Notes under the pieces: generated by a model
Databases searched by the model: none
Told to the model about the DNA's origin: nothing
Seen by the model: only the letters and a program-made list of their open reading frames with translations
NCBI GenBank assembly: GCA_905235515.1
Contig: CAJOLV010000014.1
Span: 1 to 32,423, forward strand
From: an uncultured Bacilli bacterium
GTDB taxonomy: Bacteria; Bacillota_I; Bacilli_A; RFN20; CAG-826
DNA: 32,423 bases
Reading direction: 5' to 3'
Translations under genes and position numbers: made by a program
Shown here: positions 7,323-15,484 of the stretch, piece by piece
Numbering within the stretch: position 1 is the stretch's first letter
How the letters are laid out: the number at the start of each line of letters is the position of its first letter

Positions 7323-8171
7323 CTAACTTAACCAAAATTTAATCGCTTGTGGAAAATGTTCACTCCACGCCGCTTCGCAATGTGCTTTACTACCATCCAC
7401 TAACAAACTGACTTGGTTATGATCAAACCCGTGTTTTAAAAAGTATTGATACATGTCAATTGTCGGTTTTAAAAATAAATGTTCAAACTCCACATCTCCT
7501 GTATAAAAATAGAATTTTCCATATTCATTAGGATTAATATTTAATGAGTCGATGTATTTAAATAATTCTTTTTTATTATAAAGATGAAAAGCTGGAGAAA
7601 AACATAAAGCAAAACCAAATGTATCTTTATAAATTGTACCGAAGTTAAAAGCAGCAATGCCACCCATAGATGAACCACCAATACCGGTATATTCCCTTTC
7701 TTGTCTAGTAGAGAAGTGTTGATCAATAATTGGTTTTAATTCATTAACTATATAATCCATATAGACTTTGCTATAAGGTGTTTTGTCAGGATGTTTTCCA
7801 GCGTATCTAGGCATAATAGGAACATCTTGTAAAGTATATTCTTGGACGCGATAAATATATCCTACTTTTGGGCAATCTATACCGACGACAATAAATGGTT
7901 CTACTCCTGCTTTTCTTAATTCGTGTTGTCTCACGTCAATATCCCACGCTCCAAAAGCTGTTGTGTATTTATCGACGATGTTTTGACCATCCATCATATA
8001 AAGGACTGGATATCTATTATTCTTAGAATATCCATTTGGAAGATACACTCTTACTGTTCTTTTTTTACAATTAGGAACTGGTAAAATTACATCCATTGTG
8101 TAGAGGCAACCAAATTGAATATCATTTGGTTCTACTTCATATAATTTGAAAGGACCAATTCTTTTATTCAT
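7323..8171 (-). CDS. Esterase, alpha/beta-hydrolase of the esterase D/enterochelin-esterase type
   Basis: A cytosolic serine hydrolase of 282 aa without a signal peptide. The nucleophile elbow is GGSSMGG, an acidic residue lies in FYTGDVEFEH, and the His lies in the C-terminal SKAHCEAAWSEHF segment. The oxyanion region YMMDGQN is typical of the putative-esterase family that includes Fes and S-formylglutathione hydrolase; the substrate is unknown. The track start is a TTG at 8177, but the ATG at 8171 has an AAGGA 7 nt upstream and fits better. It is followed after one base by sdaA, forming a two-gene operon. An upstream mini-ORF with a good ribosome site may control it. Confidence 0.9.
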   Translation of the reverse strand: MNKRIGPFKLYEVEPNDIQFGCLYTMDVILPVPNCKKRTVRVYLPNGYSKNNRYPVLYMMDGQNIVDKYTTAFGAWDIDVRQHELRKAGVEPFIVVGIDCPKVGYIYRVQEYTLQDVPIMPRYAGKHPDKTPYSKVYMDYIVNELKPIIDQHFSTRQEREYTGIGGSSMGGIAAFNFGTIYKDTFGFALCFSPAFHLYNKKELFKYIDSLNINPNEYGKFYFYTGDVEFEHLFLKPTIDMYQYFLKHGFDHNQVSLLVDGSKAHCEAAWSEHFPQAIKFWLS

Positions 8172-8195
8172 AAGCAATTCCTTAATTAGTATATG

Positions 8196-8219
8196 CTAAT
8201 AACATAAGAAATAAAACAT
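8196..8219 (-). CDS. Candidate 7-codon leader peptide (uORF)
   Basis: On the minus strand AAGGAG, 9 nt, then ATG opens a 7-codon frame MFYFLCY ending in TAG, 24 nt before the esterase start. It is rich in aromatic residues. Such a well-placed ribosome site on a tiny frame may be a translated leader, but may also be chance. Confidence 0.3.
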   Translation of the reverse strand: MFYFLCY

Positions 8220-8239
8220 TTATGTTTTCTCCTTAAATC

Positions 8240-8283
8240 TTTACAGTTGTAAACATTATTTTTAATGCAAACATTATTGTTTG
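8240..8283. promoter_or_regulatory. Paired palindromes in the esterase/plsX divergent promoter region
   Basis: TTTACA-GT-TGTAAA (8240-8253) and CAAACA-TTAT-TGTTTG (8268-8283) are both perfect inverted repeats. They lie 29 nt apart centre to centre and share an AAACATTATT segment. They resemble two operator copies for a dimeric regulator. The regulator is not identified; no match to the FapR or FabT consensus was seen. Confidence 0.4.
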
Positions 8284-8318
8284 AGTATATTATTACGTAG
8301 GAAAGAGGAAACTATTAT

Positions 8319-9299
8319 ATGAATGAACGTAAACAAATCGTTATTGATACATTAGGTAGTGACAAAGGTCCAACCGCTATTATTCTTGGTGCTTCACTCA
8401 TCCTTAACGAACACAAGGATGTCGATGTCGTCTTAGTCGGCGATGAGAACTTAATTAAAGAAGAAATGGTCAAATTATCAATGGACGCTAATCGCGTTAA
8501 AATCATTGATGCGAAAGATACTATTAGAAACACAGACAATATCATGACGGCTTTTTATGATAAGCCAAACGCTTCTATCTTATTAGCGTTAAAAGAATTA
8601 GCCAGTAATGATAATACAATTGGTTTATTAAGCGCTGGCAATACTGGTGCGGTATTAGTGGGAACAATTAGATTCTTAAGAAGAGAAGATGGTGTTCGCC
8701 CATGCTTAGCCGCAATTATGCCAAACGCTGCTGATGCATTCACATGTTTGGTAGATACAGGTGCAACAATTGATTGCCAACCAGCCCAATTACACGAATT
8801 TGCTAAATTAGGCAGTTCCTTCATGCATGATCTTTATAAGATTGATAATCCAAGAGTTGCACTACTCTCTAATGGTGCAGAACCAACCAAGGGCAATAAA
8901 TTAGTGAAAGAAACACATAAATTGCTTGCCGCCGATGAAACACTCAACTTTGTTGGTAATGTCGAAGGTAATAGCGCATTCAGTGGTTGCTGTGACGTTG
9001 TTGTCGCTGATGGATTTGCTTCTAACCAATTATTAAAAGCAACCGAAGGCACCGCTACTAGATTAATTACTGATATTGTTAAATATTCCAAGATGAACAA
9101 TCGCCCAGATATTATGCCGTTAGTGGCTCACTTAATGGCCAAATACGATATCTCTAACTTAGGTGGAGGCATCATCTTAGGCGCTAAAAAATTAGTTATT
9201 AAATGTCGTGGCAACTCTGGAGAAAAAGCGATTCTCAATACAGCCACGATGTTAATCAATCTATCAACAAATCAAGTTTTATATAACGAGGTTAAATAA
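8319..9299 (+). CDS. plsX: Phosphate acyltransferase PlsX
   Basis: Makes acyl-phosphate from acyl-ACP for phosphatidic acid synthesis at the inner face of the membrane, working with PlsY. The 326-aa length is normal. Family motifs seen are the N-terminal DTLGSDKGP (usually DAMGGDxAP), LLSAGNTGA near 104-112, and the C-terminal LGGGIILGAKKLVIKCRGNS. The DTLGSD variant of the DAMGGD motif is unusual. The start follows an AGAGGAAA ribosome site. First gene of plsX-acp-degV, with one base between the stop and the next ATG. Confidence 0.96.
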   Translation: MNERKQIVIDTLGSDKGPTAIILGASLILNEHKDVDVVLVGDENLIKEEMVKLSMDANRVKIIDAKDTIRNTDNIMTAFYDKPNASILLALKELASNDNTIGLLSAGNTGAVLVGTIRFLRREDGVRPCLAAIMPNAADAFTCLVDTGATIDCQPAQLHEFAKLGSSFMHDLYKIDNPRVALLSNGAEPTKGNKLVKETHKLLAADETLNFVGNVEGNSAFSGCCDVVVADGFASNQLLKATEGTATRLITDIVKYSKMNNRPDIMPLVAHLMAKYDISNLGGGIILGAKKLVIKCRGNSGEKAILNTATMLINLSTNQVLYNEVK

Positions 9300-9300
9300 A

Positions 9301-9537
9301 ATGTACAAAGAATTGAGGGAAATTCTTAAAAGGGTAATGCCTGGTATCAATCCAGATAATTACACACCAGAATCACGTTTAGTCGAGGATTTAAAATTTG
9401 ATTCATTAGCCTTTATGGCTATGGCCAGTGAATTTGAAGCCACTTATGGCGTTGAATTCGAAGGTCCAATTCCATTTAAAACTGTGCAAGATGTTATGGA
9501 CTTTGTCCAAGAACAAAAAAGATTAGGAGAAAAATAA
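9301..9537 (+). CDS. acpP: Acyl carrier protein
   Basis: Carries growing acyl chains on a 4'-phosphopantetheine arm. The 78-aa protein has the attachment site FDSLAFM with Ser35; the usual form is DSLD, here DSLA, so helix II starts slightly differently. Acidic residues dominate, as usual for ACP. It lies one base after plsX and one base before degV, inside one transcript. The placement next to plsX matches its role as acyl donor to PlsX. A GAGG ribosome site lies in the end of plsX. Confidence 0.94.
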   Translation: MYKELREILKRVMPGINPDNYTPESRLVEDLKFDSLAFMAMASEFEATYGVEFEGPIPFKTVQDVMDFVQEQKRLGEK

Positions 9538-9538
9538 T

Positions 9539-10420
9539 ATGCCAGAACGTAACTTTGTCATATTCACAGATTCCGATTGCGATATGACCCCAGAAATTGC
9601 TAAAAAATATGGTTATGAATTAATTTCTATGCCATACACTATCGATGGTGTTGAAATCAAACCATATGTTGATTTTGATAAATTTGATTATCACGCTTTT
9701 TACGATCGTTTAAGAGGTGGTACAATTCCTACCACATCCGCTTTATCACCAACTGAATATATCAATTACTTTGAACCATTCTTCAAAGCTGGAAAAGATA
9801 TTCTTTATGTCCATTTCTCAGCCGCGATGAGTGCCACATTTAACGCCATGAGATTAGCGTTAGAAGAACTTGCCGAAAAATATCCAGAAAGAAGACTTTA
9901 TGAAGTCGATACCAAAGGTATCACCGTTCCAAGTTTGGCGATTGTTATGCAAATTGGTGATTTAATTAAAAAAGGCGCCAGCATTGAAGATGTCCTTGAA
10001 TGGGCAAAAGTTAATGTCGATAAACAAGCTTGCTATTTCTATGCCGACGATCTTAAATTCTTTCACAAATCTGGTCGTGTCTCAGGCTTTGCTGCCTTCT
10101 TTGGCGGTTTAGTCGGTATCAAACCAATCATCTGCATGGATGAAAACGGTGTTATGAGAACGAAAGATAAAGGTAGAGGAAGAGCGGCTACATTGAATAA
10201 ACTTCTCGATTACGTTATTGAATTAGAAGACCATATTAAAGATTATCCAGTTATCGTTTCACATTGTGACTGCGTTGAATTAGCTGAACAATTAGCGGAT
10301 ATGTTAAAGAAACAATTTGGTGATGACTTAAATATTTTATTCGATGTTGTTAACCCAACCGCTGGTAGTCACTGTGGTCCAAACGCGATGGGTGTCACAT
10401 TCCACGCAAAACACAGATAA
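9539..10420 (+). CDS. DegV family fatty-acid binding protein (FakB-like)
   Basis: DegV proteins bind a fatty acid; those acting as FakB present it to the kinase FakA, giving acyl-phosphate that PlsX can exchange with ACP. The 293-aa protein has the N-terminal FTDSDCDMT, the TIPTTSALSP loop (T65-S67), FSAAMSATF (S94), FFHKSGRVSG (R180) and the C-terminal TAGSHCGPNAMGV with the conserved His. Placement behind plsX and acp supports a FakB role more strongly than sequence alone. FakA is not in the window and would have to be elsewhere. The last gene of the operon, followed by a shared terminator. Confidence 0.93.
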   Translation: MPERNFVIFTDSDCDMTPEIAKKYGYELISMPYTIDGVEIKPYVDFDKFDYHAFYDRLRGGTIPTTSALSPTEYINYFEPFFKAGKDILYVHFSAAMSATFNAMRLALEELAEKYPERRLYEVDTKGITVPSLAIVMQIGDLIKKGASIEDVLEWAKVNVDKQACYFYADDLKFFHKSGRVSGFAAFFGGLVGIKPIICMDENGVMRTKDKGRGRAATLNKLLDYVIELEDHIKDYPVIVSHCDCVELAEQLADMLKKQFGDDLNILFDVVNPTAGSHCGPNAMGVTFHAKHR

Positions 10421-10436
10421 TTTGTTAATTAACAAA
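10421..10436. repeat. Perfect 16-bp palindrome
   Basis: TTTGTTAATTAACAAA lies directly after the degV stop and just before the shared terminator. It may only extend the terminator region. Confidence 0.5.
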
Positions 10437-10470
10437 AACGACCGACATATCACAATCGTCGGTCTTTTTC
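10434..10470. terminator. Bidirectional terminator
   Basis: Stem GACCGAC (10440-10446) with GTCGGTC (10458-10464) is flanked by AAAAA and TTTTT. It serves the convergent degV and acyltransferase genes. Confidence 0.85.
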
Positions 10471-11703
10471 TTATTTTTTATTTAAATACTTGTATAATTC
10501 TTCGCACGCTAACGACATTTTAGTGACTGAGAATTTATCACACTTTGGATAAATATAGAATGTGTCATTTAATGTGTTTAAATCAACACAATCGCCGTAT
10601 TTGAAGAGATATTCATATTCGATATGGACGGAATAATTATCTTTAGTGGGCCAATTTAATTCAAATGGCTCGCCATTATCGAACCCTTTTAATTTGAAGC
10701 CATTCATATCGTGAGTTAGTTCACCCATACCTAAATCAATAAATTTTTTCGCATTTGGGAGAGCGTCGATTCTCACCGGAGTGGAGAATGAATATTTTCC
10801 TTCCTCAATCTCTTTTTTGACATTACTTCTTTCCCATTCATACCAATCTGGAATATGGGAGAATTCAGTGTCACCATCTTCAGCGACTAGCTCAAGATGT
10901 TCATTGACATTCCAAACTTTTCCACAGTGATTGCACTTTATAAAAGTGCCACCACTCATCATTTCATATTCAGTTAAACAATGTGGGCATTGATATAGGA
11001 CTTTTTCTAATCCGATTGCCCTATCGTTATCTTTGACCAAGATACCTTTTTCTTTTAGCCAAGCATAGTCATCGTATTCAAGAGCTTTTTGCGTTCTCTC
11101 ATTAAGTTCTTCAGGAGATAATTTCTCAACCTCTTCTTTAGTGGCAATACATTGCAAAGTGGCCTCTAATCCTTTAAGCTTTCTCACTCTTCTCGTGTTA
11201 TAAAAAGGAGAAATGATGTGATCTCCATGAGTGGTTAAGGTCACTAATGGGACTTTTAAGAATTTAGCTAAAGCAGCATTACTTTCTGGAATTATTGATT
11301 TCGTGCCACATAATGAATATCTCGCTTCTGGGTAGATAACCATAATATCACCGTTATTAATAACGGTCTTAATATGTCTAAGGATATTCATATCATTAGT
11401 GAATTTTCTTTTGCAGATGCCACCGATGGAGCGGAGCAAACCTTCTCGACCGATAAAACCATCAATCGCGACAATATAATTGCAACGATTTGGTAATAAA
11501 GCTCTTTCTAAAACCATGAGGTCGTAATAAGAGTTATGATTACCCAATAAAAGATAAGGAGGCTTGATTCCTTCCATATTCACTCGATGAATCACTTGTT
11601 TATGGGGCTTAGTTTTAAGTGGAGCGATAATCTTCATCAAAAAACGAAGCTTTTGCCTCGTTGGAGGCTTTTTCATATCAAATCTTTTTACGTTATCTAA
11701 CAT
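10471..11703 (-). CDS. PlsC-like 1-acylglycerol-3-phosphate acyltransferase with zinc ribbon
   Basis: The 410-aa protein begins with a PlsC domain (about 30-210): the catalytic HX4D motif is NHNSYYD (H56, D61), and VIYPEARYS (E126) replaces the usual FPEGTRS. After it come two CxxC pairs, C239/C242 and C257/C260, a probable zinc ribbon, then about 145 residues of unrecognised sequence. Plain PlsC enzymes have about 200-250 aa, so the C-terminal half is extra. It probably acylates lysophosphatidate at the membrane, but a different acceptor is possible. It is the last gene of a minus-strand run and starts one base after the pyk stop. Confidence 0.88.
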   Translation of the reverse strand: MLDNVKRFDMKKPPTRQKLRFLMKIIAPLKTKPHKQVIHRVNMEGIKPPYLLLGNHNSYYDLMVLERALLPNRCNYIVAIDGFIGREGLLRSIGGICKRKFTNDMNILRHIKTVINNGDIMVIYPEARYSLCGTKSIIPESNAALAKFLKVPLVTLTTHGDHIISPFYNTRRVRKLKGLEATLQCIATKEEVEKLSPEELNERTQKALEYDDYAWLKEKGILVKDNDRAIGLEKVLYQCPHCLTEYEMMSGGTFIKCNHCGKVWNVNEHLELVAEDGDTEFSHIPDWYEWERSNVKKEIEEGKYSFSTPVRIDALPNAKKFIDLGMGELTHDMNGFKLKGFDNGEPFELNWPTKDNYSVHIEYEYLFKYGDCVDLNTLNDTFYIYPKCDKFSVTKMSLACEELYKYLNKK

Positions 11704-11704
11704 A

Positions 11705-13120
11705 TTATTTAATGGTGTCTAATTTAATTAAATTGGTGGAACCCGGTTTAGCACCCGCTGGACCACCAGTTAAAACGACATAATCACCTTTTTTTAGATT
11801 GTAATGCATTTTTGCGAGGTTTAAAGCGTTATTAAACATTGGAGTTGTGTGCTCAAAACGGCCCGCTATGGCAGGAGTAACACCCCAAGAGAGTCCTAAC
11901 TTATACCACACTTTTTCGCTTGTTGTGACGCCTAAAATATTCACTGGAGCGCGGAATCTGGAAATCATTCTGACGGTTTTGCCTGTCAAAGAGGAAACAA
12001 TAATTGCTTTAGCGTCAACATCTAACGCCATATCAACTGTCGCGTGAGAGACTGCATCAACACTACTTCTAATTTCAAAATTAGTTTCTTTGAAGATTTT
12101 AACATAATCGATATTACCTTCGGTAAATTCAGCAATTTTCGCCATATTAGCAGTAGATTCTACTGGGTATTTGCCATTAGCAGATTCGCCCGAAAGCATA
12201 ATCGCCGATGTGCCGTCATAAACTGCATTAGCAACATCAGAGATTTCTGCTCTAGTGGGTCGAGGATTATTAATCATTGACTCTAACATTTCTGTGGCGG
12301 TAATAACCATTTTGCCTTTCATACGACATTTTTTAATTAATGTTTTTTGAATAGTAGGAACTTCAATAAATGGGACTTCCACACCTAAGTCGCCTCTTGC
12401 CACCATCACGCCATCAGCGATTTCGCAGATTTCATCAATGTTTTCTACACCGGTTCTATTCTCGATTTTGGCAATAATTTCAATTTCTTGACCACCATTG
12501 TCATCTAAAAACTTACGCATATCGACCATATCTTGTTTGCAAGAGACAAAGGAAGCAGCGACAAAATCAGCGTCATTTTCAATGCCAAATAATAAATCTG
12601 ATTTATCTATTTCGCTGAGGAATGGTTGTTTTAAATGTTTATTTGGGAAAGACATACTCTTACGATCAGAGATCACACCACCATTAATAACTTCGGTTAA
12701 AATATCTTGACCTTTAATTTCTTTAACCTTAAAGATTACTAGGCCGTTGTTTACTAAAATTGTGTCACCTGGCTCTAATTCTTCATGGAGTTTCTTATAA
12801 GAAACTGAAACGATAGATTCATTACCGATGACATCTCTAGTGGTAAAAGTAAAGGATTGTTGAGGTTTTAAATCAACATTGCCTTCTTTGAATATACCAG
12901 TACGATATTCTGGTCCTTTAGTGTCTAACATAATGGCGATTGGAAGATTTAATTCTTCTCTCACTTTCTTAATCATTTCAAAGCGAACTTTGTGTTGCTC
13001 GTGATTGCCGTGAGAAAAATTACATCTTGCGACATTCATGCCCGCTTTCGCCATTGCGATTAATGTTTCCTCTTTGTCAGAGGCTGGGCCAATTGTACAA
13101 ATAATTTTGGTTTTACGCAT
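11705..13120 (-). CDS. pyk: Pyruvate kinase
   Basis: Converts phosphoenolpyruvate and ADP to pyruvate and ATP, the last step of glycolysis. The 471-aa enzyme has the TIM barrel, B and C domains. Visible residues are R32 and N34-S36 (RCNFSHG), LDTKGPEYRTG, K218 and E220 (AKIENRTG), the metal-binding ARGDLGVEVP (D244), and TATEMLESMINNPRPTRAE, in which E replaces the usual Q of TATQML. It lacks the extra C-terminal PEP-utiliser-like domain found in Bacillus pyruvate kinase. An AAGGA ribosome site precedes the ATG. It follows the mscS gene after 26 nt. Confidence 0.97.
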   Translation of the reverse strand: MRKTKIICTIGPASDKEETLIAMAKAGMNVARCNFSHGNHEQHKVRFEMIKKVREELNLPIAIMLDTKGPEYRTGIFKEGNVDLKPQQSFTFTTRDVIGNESIVSVSYKKLHEELEPGDTILVNNGLVIFKVKEIKGQDILTEVINGGVISDRKSMSFPNKHLKQPFLSEIDKSDLLFGIENDADFVAASFVSCKQDMVDMRKFLDDNGGQEIEIIAKIENRTGVENIDEICEIADGVMVARGDLGVEVPFIEVPTIQKTLIKKCRMKGKMVITATEMLESMINNPRPTRAEISDVANAVYDGTSAIMLSGESANGKYPVESTANMAKIAEFTEGNIDYVKIFKETNFEIRSSVDAVSHATVDMALDVDAKAIIVSSLTGKTVRMISRFRAPVNILGVTTSEKVWYKLGLSWGVTPAIAGRFEHTTPMFNNALNLAKMHYNLKKGDYVVLTGGPAGAKPGSTNLIKLDTIK

Positions 13121-13146
13121 AAATATGTCCTTCTTTTTTTATAAAC

Positions 13147-14028
13147 CTATTGATTGATGGTTAGTTGAGTGCTTGTGGCTATCTCGATACCTTTTTCTTT
13201 TAAGGCATCTAAAACCGCAATTCGAGCGGCGAACAAAGTGTCCCAATAATCTTCTGTCTTAATAAAGAATCTTAAATCACATTGCACGCCAAATTCTTTA
13301 TATTCTCCAATAACCGCTGAAGCAGCTGGATCTTTTAATACTTTTTCGTTTCCATTAATCGTTTCTAATAATGTTTGCAAAACTTGATGAATATCATTTT
13401 TATAAGAAACAATGACATTAATGACAGCGCGTCTATTTTCGTGTTGTGTGTAATTAGTGACATTTGCTTTAGTGATGTTGTTATTTGGGATGTGGATTTT
13501 TTGTCCATTAATATTAAGTAATGTAGTGTAAAGTAAGGAGATGCGAAAAACCTTTCCTTCTTCTTGGCCAAAACTATTCACTACTTTGACATAATCGCCA
13601 GTCTTGATGTTTTTCACATTTAAGATTAAAACACCAGAAGCAAACATGCCGATGATATCTTGTAAAGCTAAGCCTAATGCAACGGTAATTGCAGAGATTA
13701 AACCAACTGCACCATTGAGATTTATGCCGAGGATACCAACAACCACAAAAGCGAGAATTAAATATAAAAGAATTTTAAAAGCTTCAATGAAAAAGTTTTT
13801 GGCTGATAAGTCAGCGGCTACACCTTTTTTGATACCAGAAGCTCTTTTAACTAATGAGATTATTAATTTTATTAATAAAATGCCTAGCACAATAACAAAG
13901 ATAGCAATCAATATTCTTGTGAGCATGTTTAAATTTTTATCATCTTGGACAATAAAGAAATTTCCAATTGTGGTGAAAAAATATTTAATTCCTTCCCATA
14001 CCGTTTCCCAAAAATTACTTAAAACCAT
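13147..14028 (-). CDS. MscS-type mechanosensitive channel
   Basis: A small-conductance mechanosensitive channel of 293 aa that opens under membrane tension to release solutes on osmotic downshift. Three membrane helices are visible (about 35-60, 80-101, 107-137). The third, pore-lining helix is AVGLISAITVALGLALQDIIG, with the usual Ala/Gly packing pattern. The beta domain follows (IKTGDYVKV, HIPNNNI), then a soluble alpha/beta C-terminal domain. It starts after GGAGG, 11 nt past the upstream permease gene. The operon context does not point to a special role. Confidence 0.94.
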   Translation of the reverse strand: MVLSNFWETVWEGIKYFFTTIGNFFIVQDDKNLNMLTRILIAIFVIVLGILLIKLIISLVKRASGIKKGVAADLSAKNFFIEAFKILLYLILAFVVVGILGINLNGAVGLISAITVALGLALQDIIGMFASGVLILNVKNIKTGDYVKVVNSFGQEEGKVFRISLLYTTLLNINGQKIHIPNNNITKANVTNYTQHENRRAVINVIVSYKNDIHQVLQTLLETINGNEKVLKDPAASAVIGEYKEFGVQCDLRFFIKTEDYWDTLFAARIAVLDALKEKGIEIATSTQLTINQ

Positions 14029-14039
14029 GGAAACCTCCT

Positions 14040-15482
14040 TTATTTTTGTAATACTTTAACAAGTGTTTCAGCGGCAAAGGCAACGATGAATAAAGCGGCG
14101 ATTATATAGATTGGTAAGCCAACTTCTTTTCTTTTTCCTTGCACAGTCATGATCACACTATATGTGATTAAGGCAAATCCGATACCATTAGAAATGGAAT
14201 AACATAATACCGAGAATAAAATGCCGATAATCATAGAAAATGTTACCGCTAAATCTTTAAAGTCAATTTCGCCAAAAACACCTGCAATAATTGTGATACC
14301 AACGCAGACAAGCGCAGGAGCGGTCACACTACCAGCGGTAAAGATGGAGAAGATTGGATAGATAAAAGCACTTAATAAAAACATTAAAGCGGCAACGCAA
14401 GCGCTTAAACCCGTTTTAGCGCCAATAGAAACACCTACATTGCTTTCAGCAAAAGATGTGACAGCACTGGTTCCCATAGGTGCGCAAATTAATGTACCAG
14501 TAGCGTCTGCTAAGATGGCTTTATGGTAATTTTGCATTTTGCCATCTTCATCAATTAGGCCAGTCTTTTCACCAACAGCAATTAATGTTGCGGTCTTATC
14601 AAATAAGTTGACAAACATCATTGAGAAAATAGCGATATAGCTGATTGGATTTGTGAATACTTTAACAAGGTCTTTGCCAAATGCTTTAGTGTCATATCCA
14701 CTATTGGAGAATAAGCCATAGAGGAAGACGTCTTTATAAGGTGTTAATTGGGCAAATTTCTCCCCAGAAATCCATGGAGCAATTGGTAAATTAGCTGGGA
14801 TCGCTGTGATATCTTTTCCACTTGCATAATATAGGATTGAAGAAGAGATTAATCCTGCGATTGCGGCGAACAAAATACCTAAAGGTATCGCCATTGTTTT
14901 AATCATATTATTTTTTGAGAATAATAGGCAGATTGTGATGAATATAGAGATAATTGCAATCAGCATTCCTGGGTCAGAGAAATCGCCTAGAGTGACTAAA
15001 GTAGTATCGCTAGCGACGATAATTCCTGAACTTTTTAATCCAACAAACAAAATGAAAGCTCCTAAAGAAGCAGAAATCACACATTTAATACTCTTAGGGA
15101 TGGCTTCGATAATAATTCTTCTGATTGGTGTAAGAGAAAATGCAAAGAACAAAACACCACAGATGGTTAATAAAATCATTCTTTGTTGCCATGAATCAAA
15201 TGATGCAGATAATGTATATGCAACATAGGCATTAATGCCCATACCTGCAGATAAGACGATTGGATAATTCGCCACTAATCCCATAATCATTGTCACTAAA
15301 AATGAAATGAACGCTGTTGCAACAAAGACACCAGTAGGATTCATACCCATATCGCCTAAAATACGAGCGTTCACTGGTAAGATATAACACATTGCAATAA
15401 AGGTAACTAAACCACCAATGATTTCAGTTTTAAGGGATGTTTGTTTTTCTTCTAAATGGAATATTTTATTTAACAATTTCAC
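14040..15482 (-). CDS. NCS2/AzgA-type purine nucleobase permease
   Basis: A 480-aa membrane transporter with about 12-14 helices, related to PbuG/PbuO and AzgA, which import hypoxanthine, guanine or adenine with protons. Family features are GGLVTFIAMCYILPVNARIL near the N-terminus, ANYPIVLSAGMGINAYVAYT, and TSAVTSFAESNVGVSIGAKTG in the later half. The start codon is GTG, with GAGGA 7 nt upstream; the GTG lies only two bases after the stop of the secreted nuclease gene, so translation is coupled. This context points to uptake of bases released from extracellular DNA. There is no space for a purine riboswitch directly upstream. Confidence 0.94.
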   Translation of the reverse strand: MKLLNKIFHLEEKQTSLKTEIIGGLVTFIAMCYILPVNARILGDMGMNPTGVFVATAFISFLVTMIMGLVANYPIVLSAGMGINAYVAYTLSASFDSWQQRMILLTICGVLFFAFSLTPIRRIIIEAIPKSIKCVISASLGAFILFVGLKSSGIIVASDTTLVTLGDFSDPGMLIAIISIFITICLLFSKNNMIKTMAIPLGILFAAIAGLISSSILYYASGKDITAIPANLPIAPWISGEKFAQLTPYKDVFLYGLFSNSGYDTKAFGKDLVKVFTNPISYIAIFSMMFVNLFDKTATLIAVGEKTGLIDEDGKMQNYHKAILADATGTLICAPMGTSAVTSFAESNVGVSIGAKTGLSACVAALMFLLSAFIYPIFSIFTAGSVTAPALVCVGITIIAGVFGEIDFKDLAVTFSMIIGILFSVLCYSISNGIGFALITYSVIMTVQGKRKEVGLPIYIIAALFIVAFAAETLVKVLQK

Positions 15483-15484
15483 TC

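Noticed and set aside
13604-14059. 151-aa plus-strand ORF opposite mscS
   Set aside because: It is a shadow of the clear MscS gene, with no ribosome site or domain.
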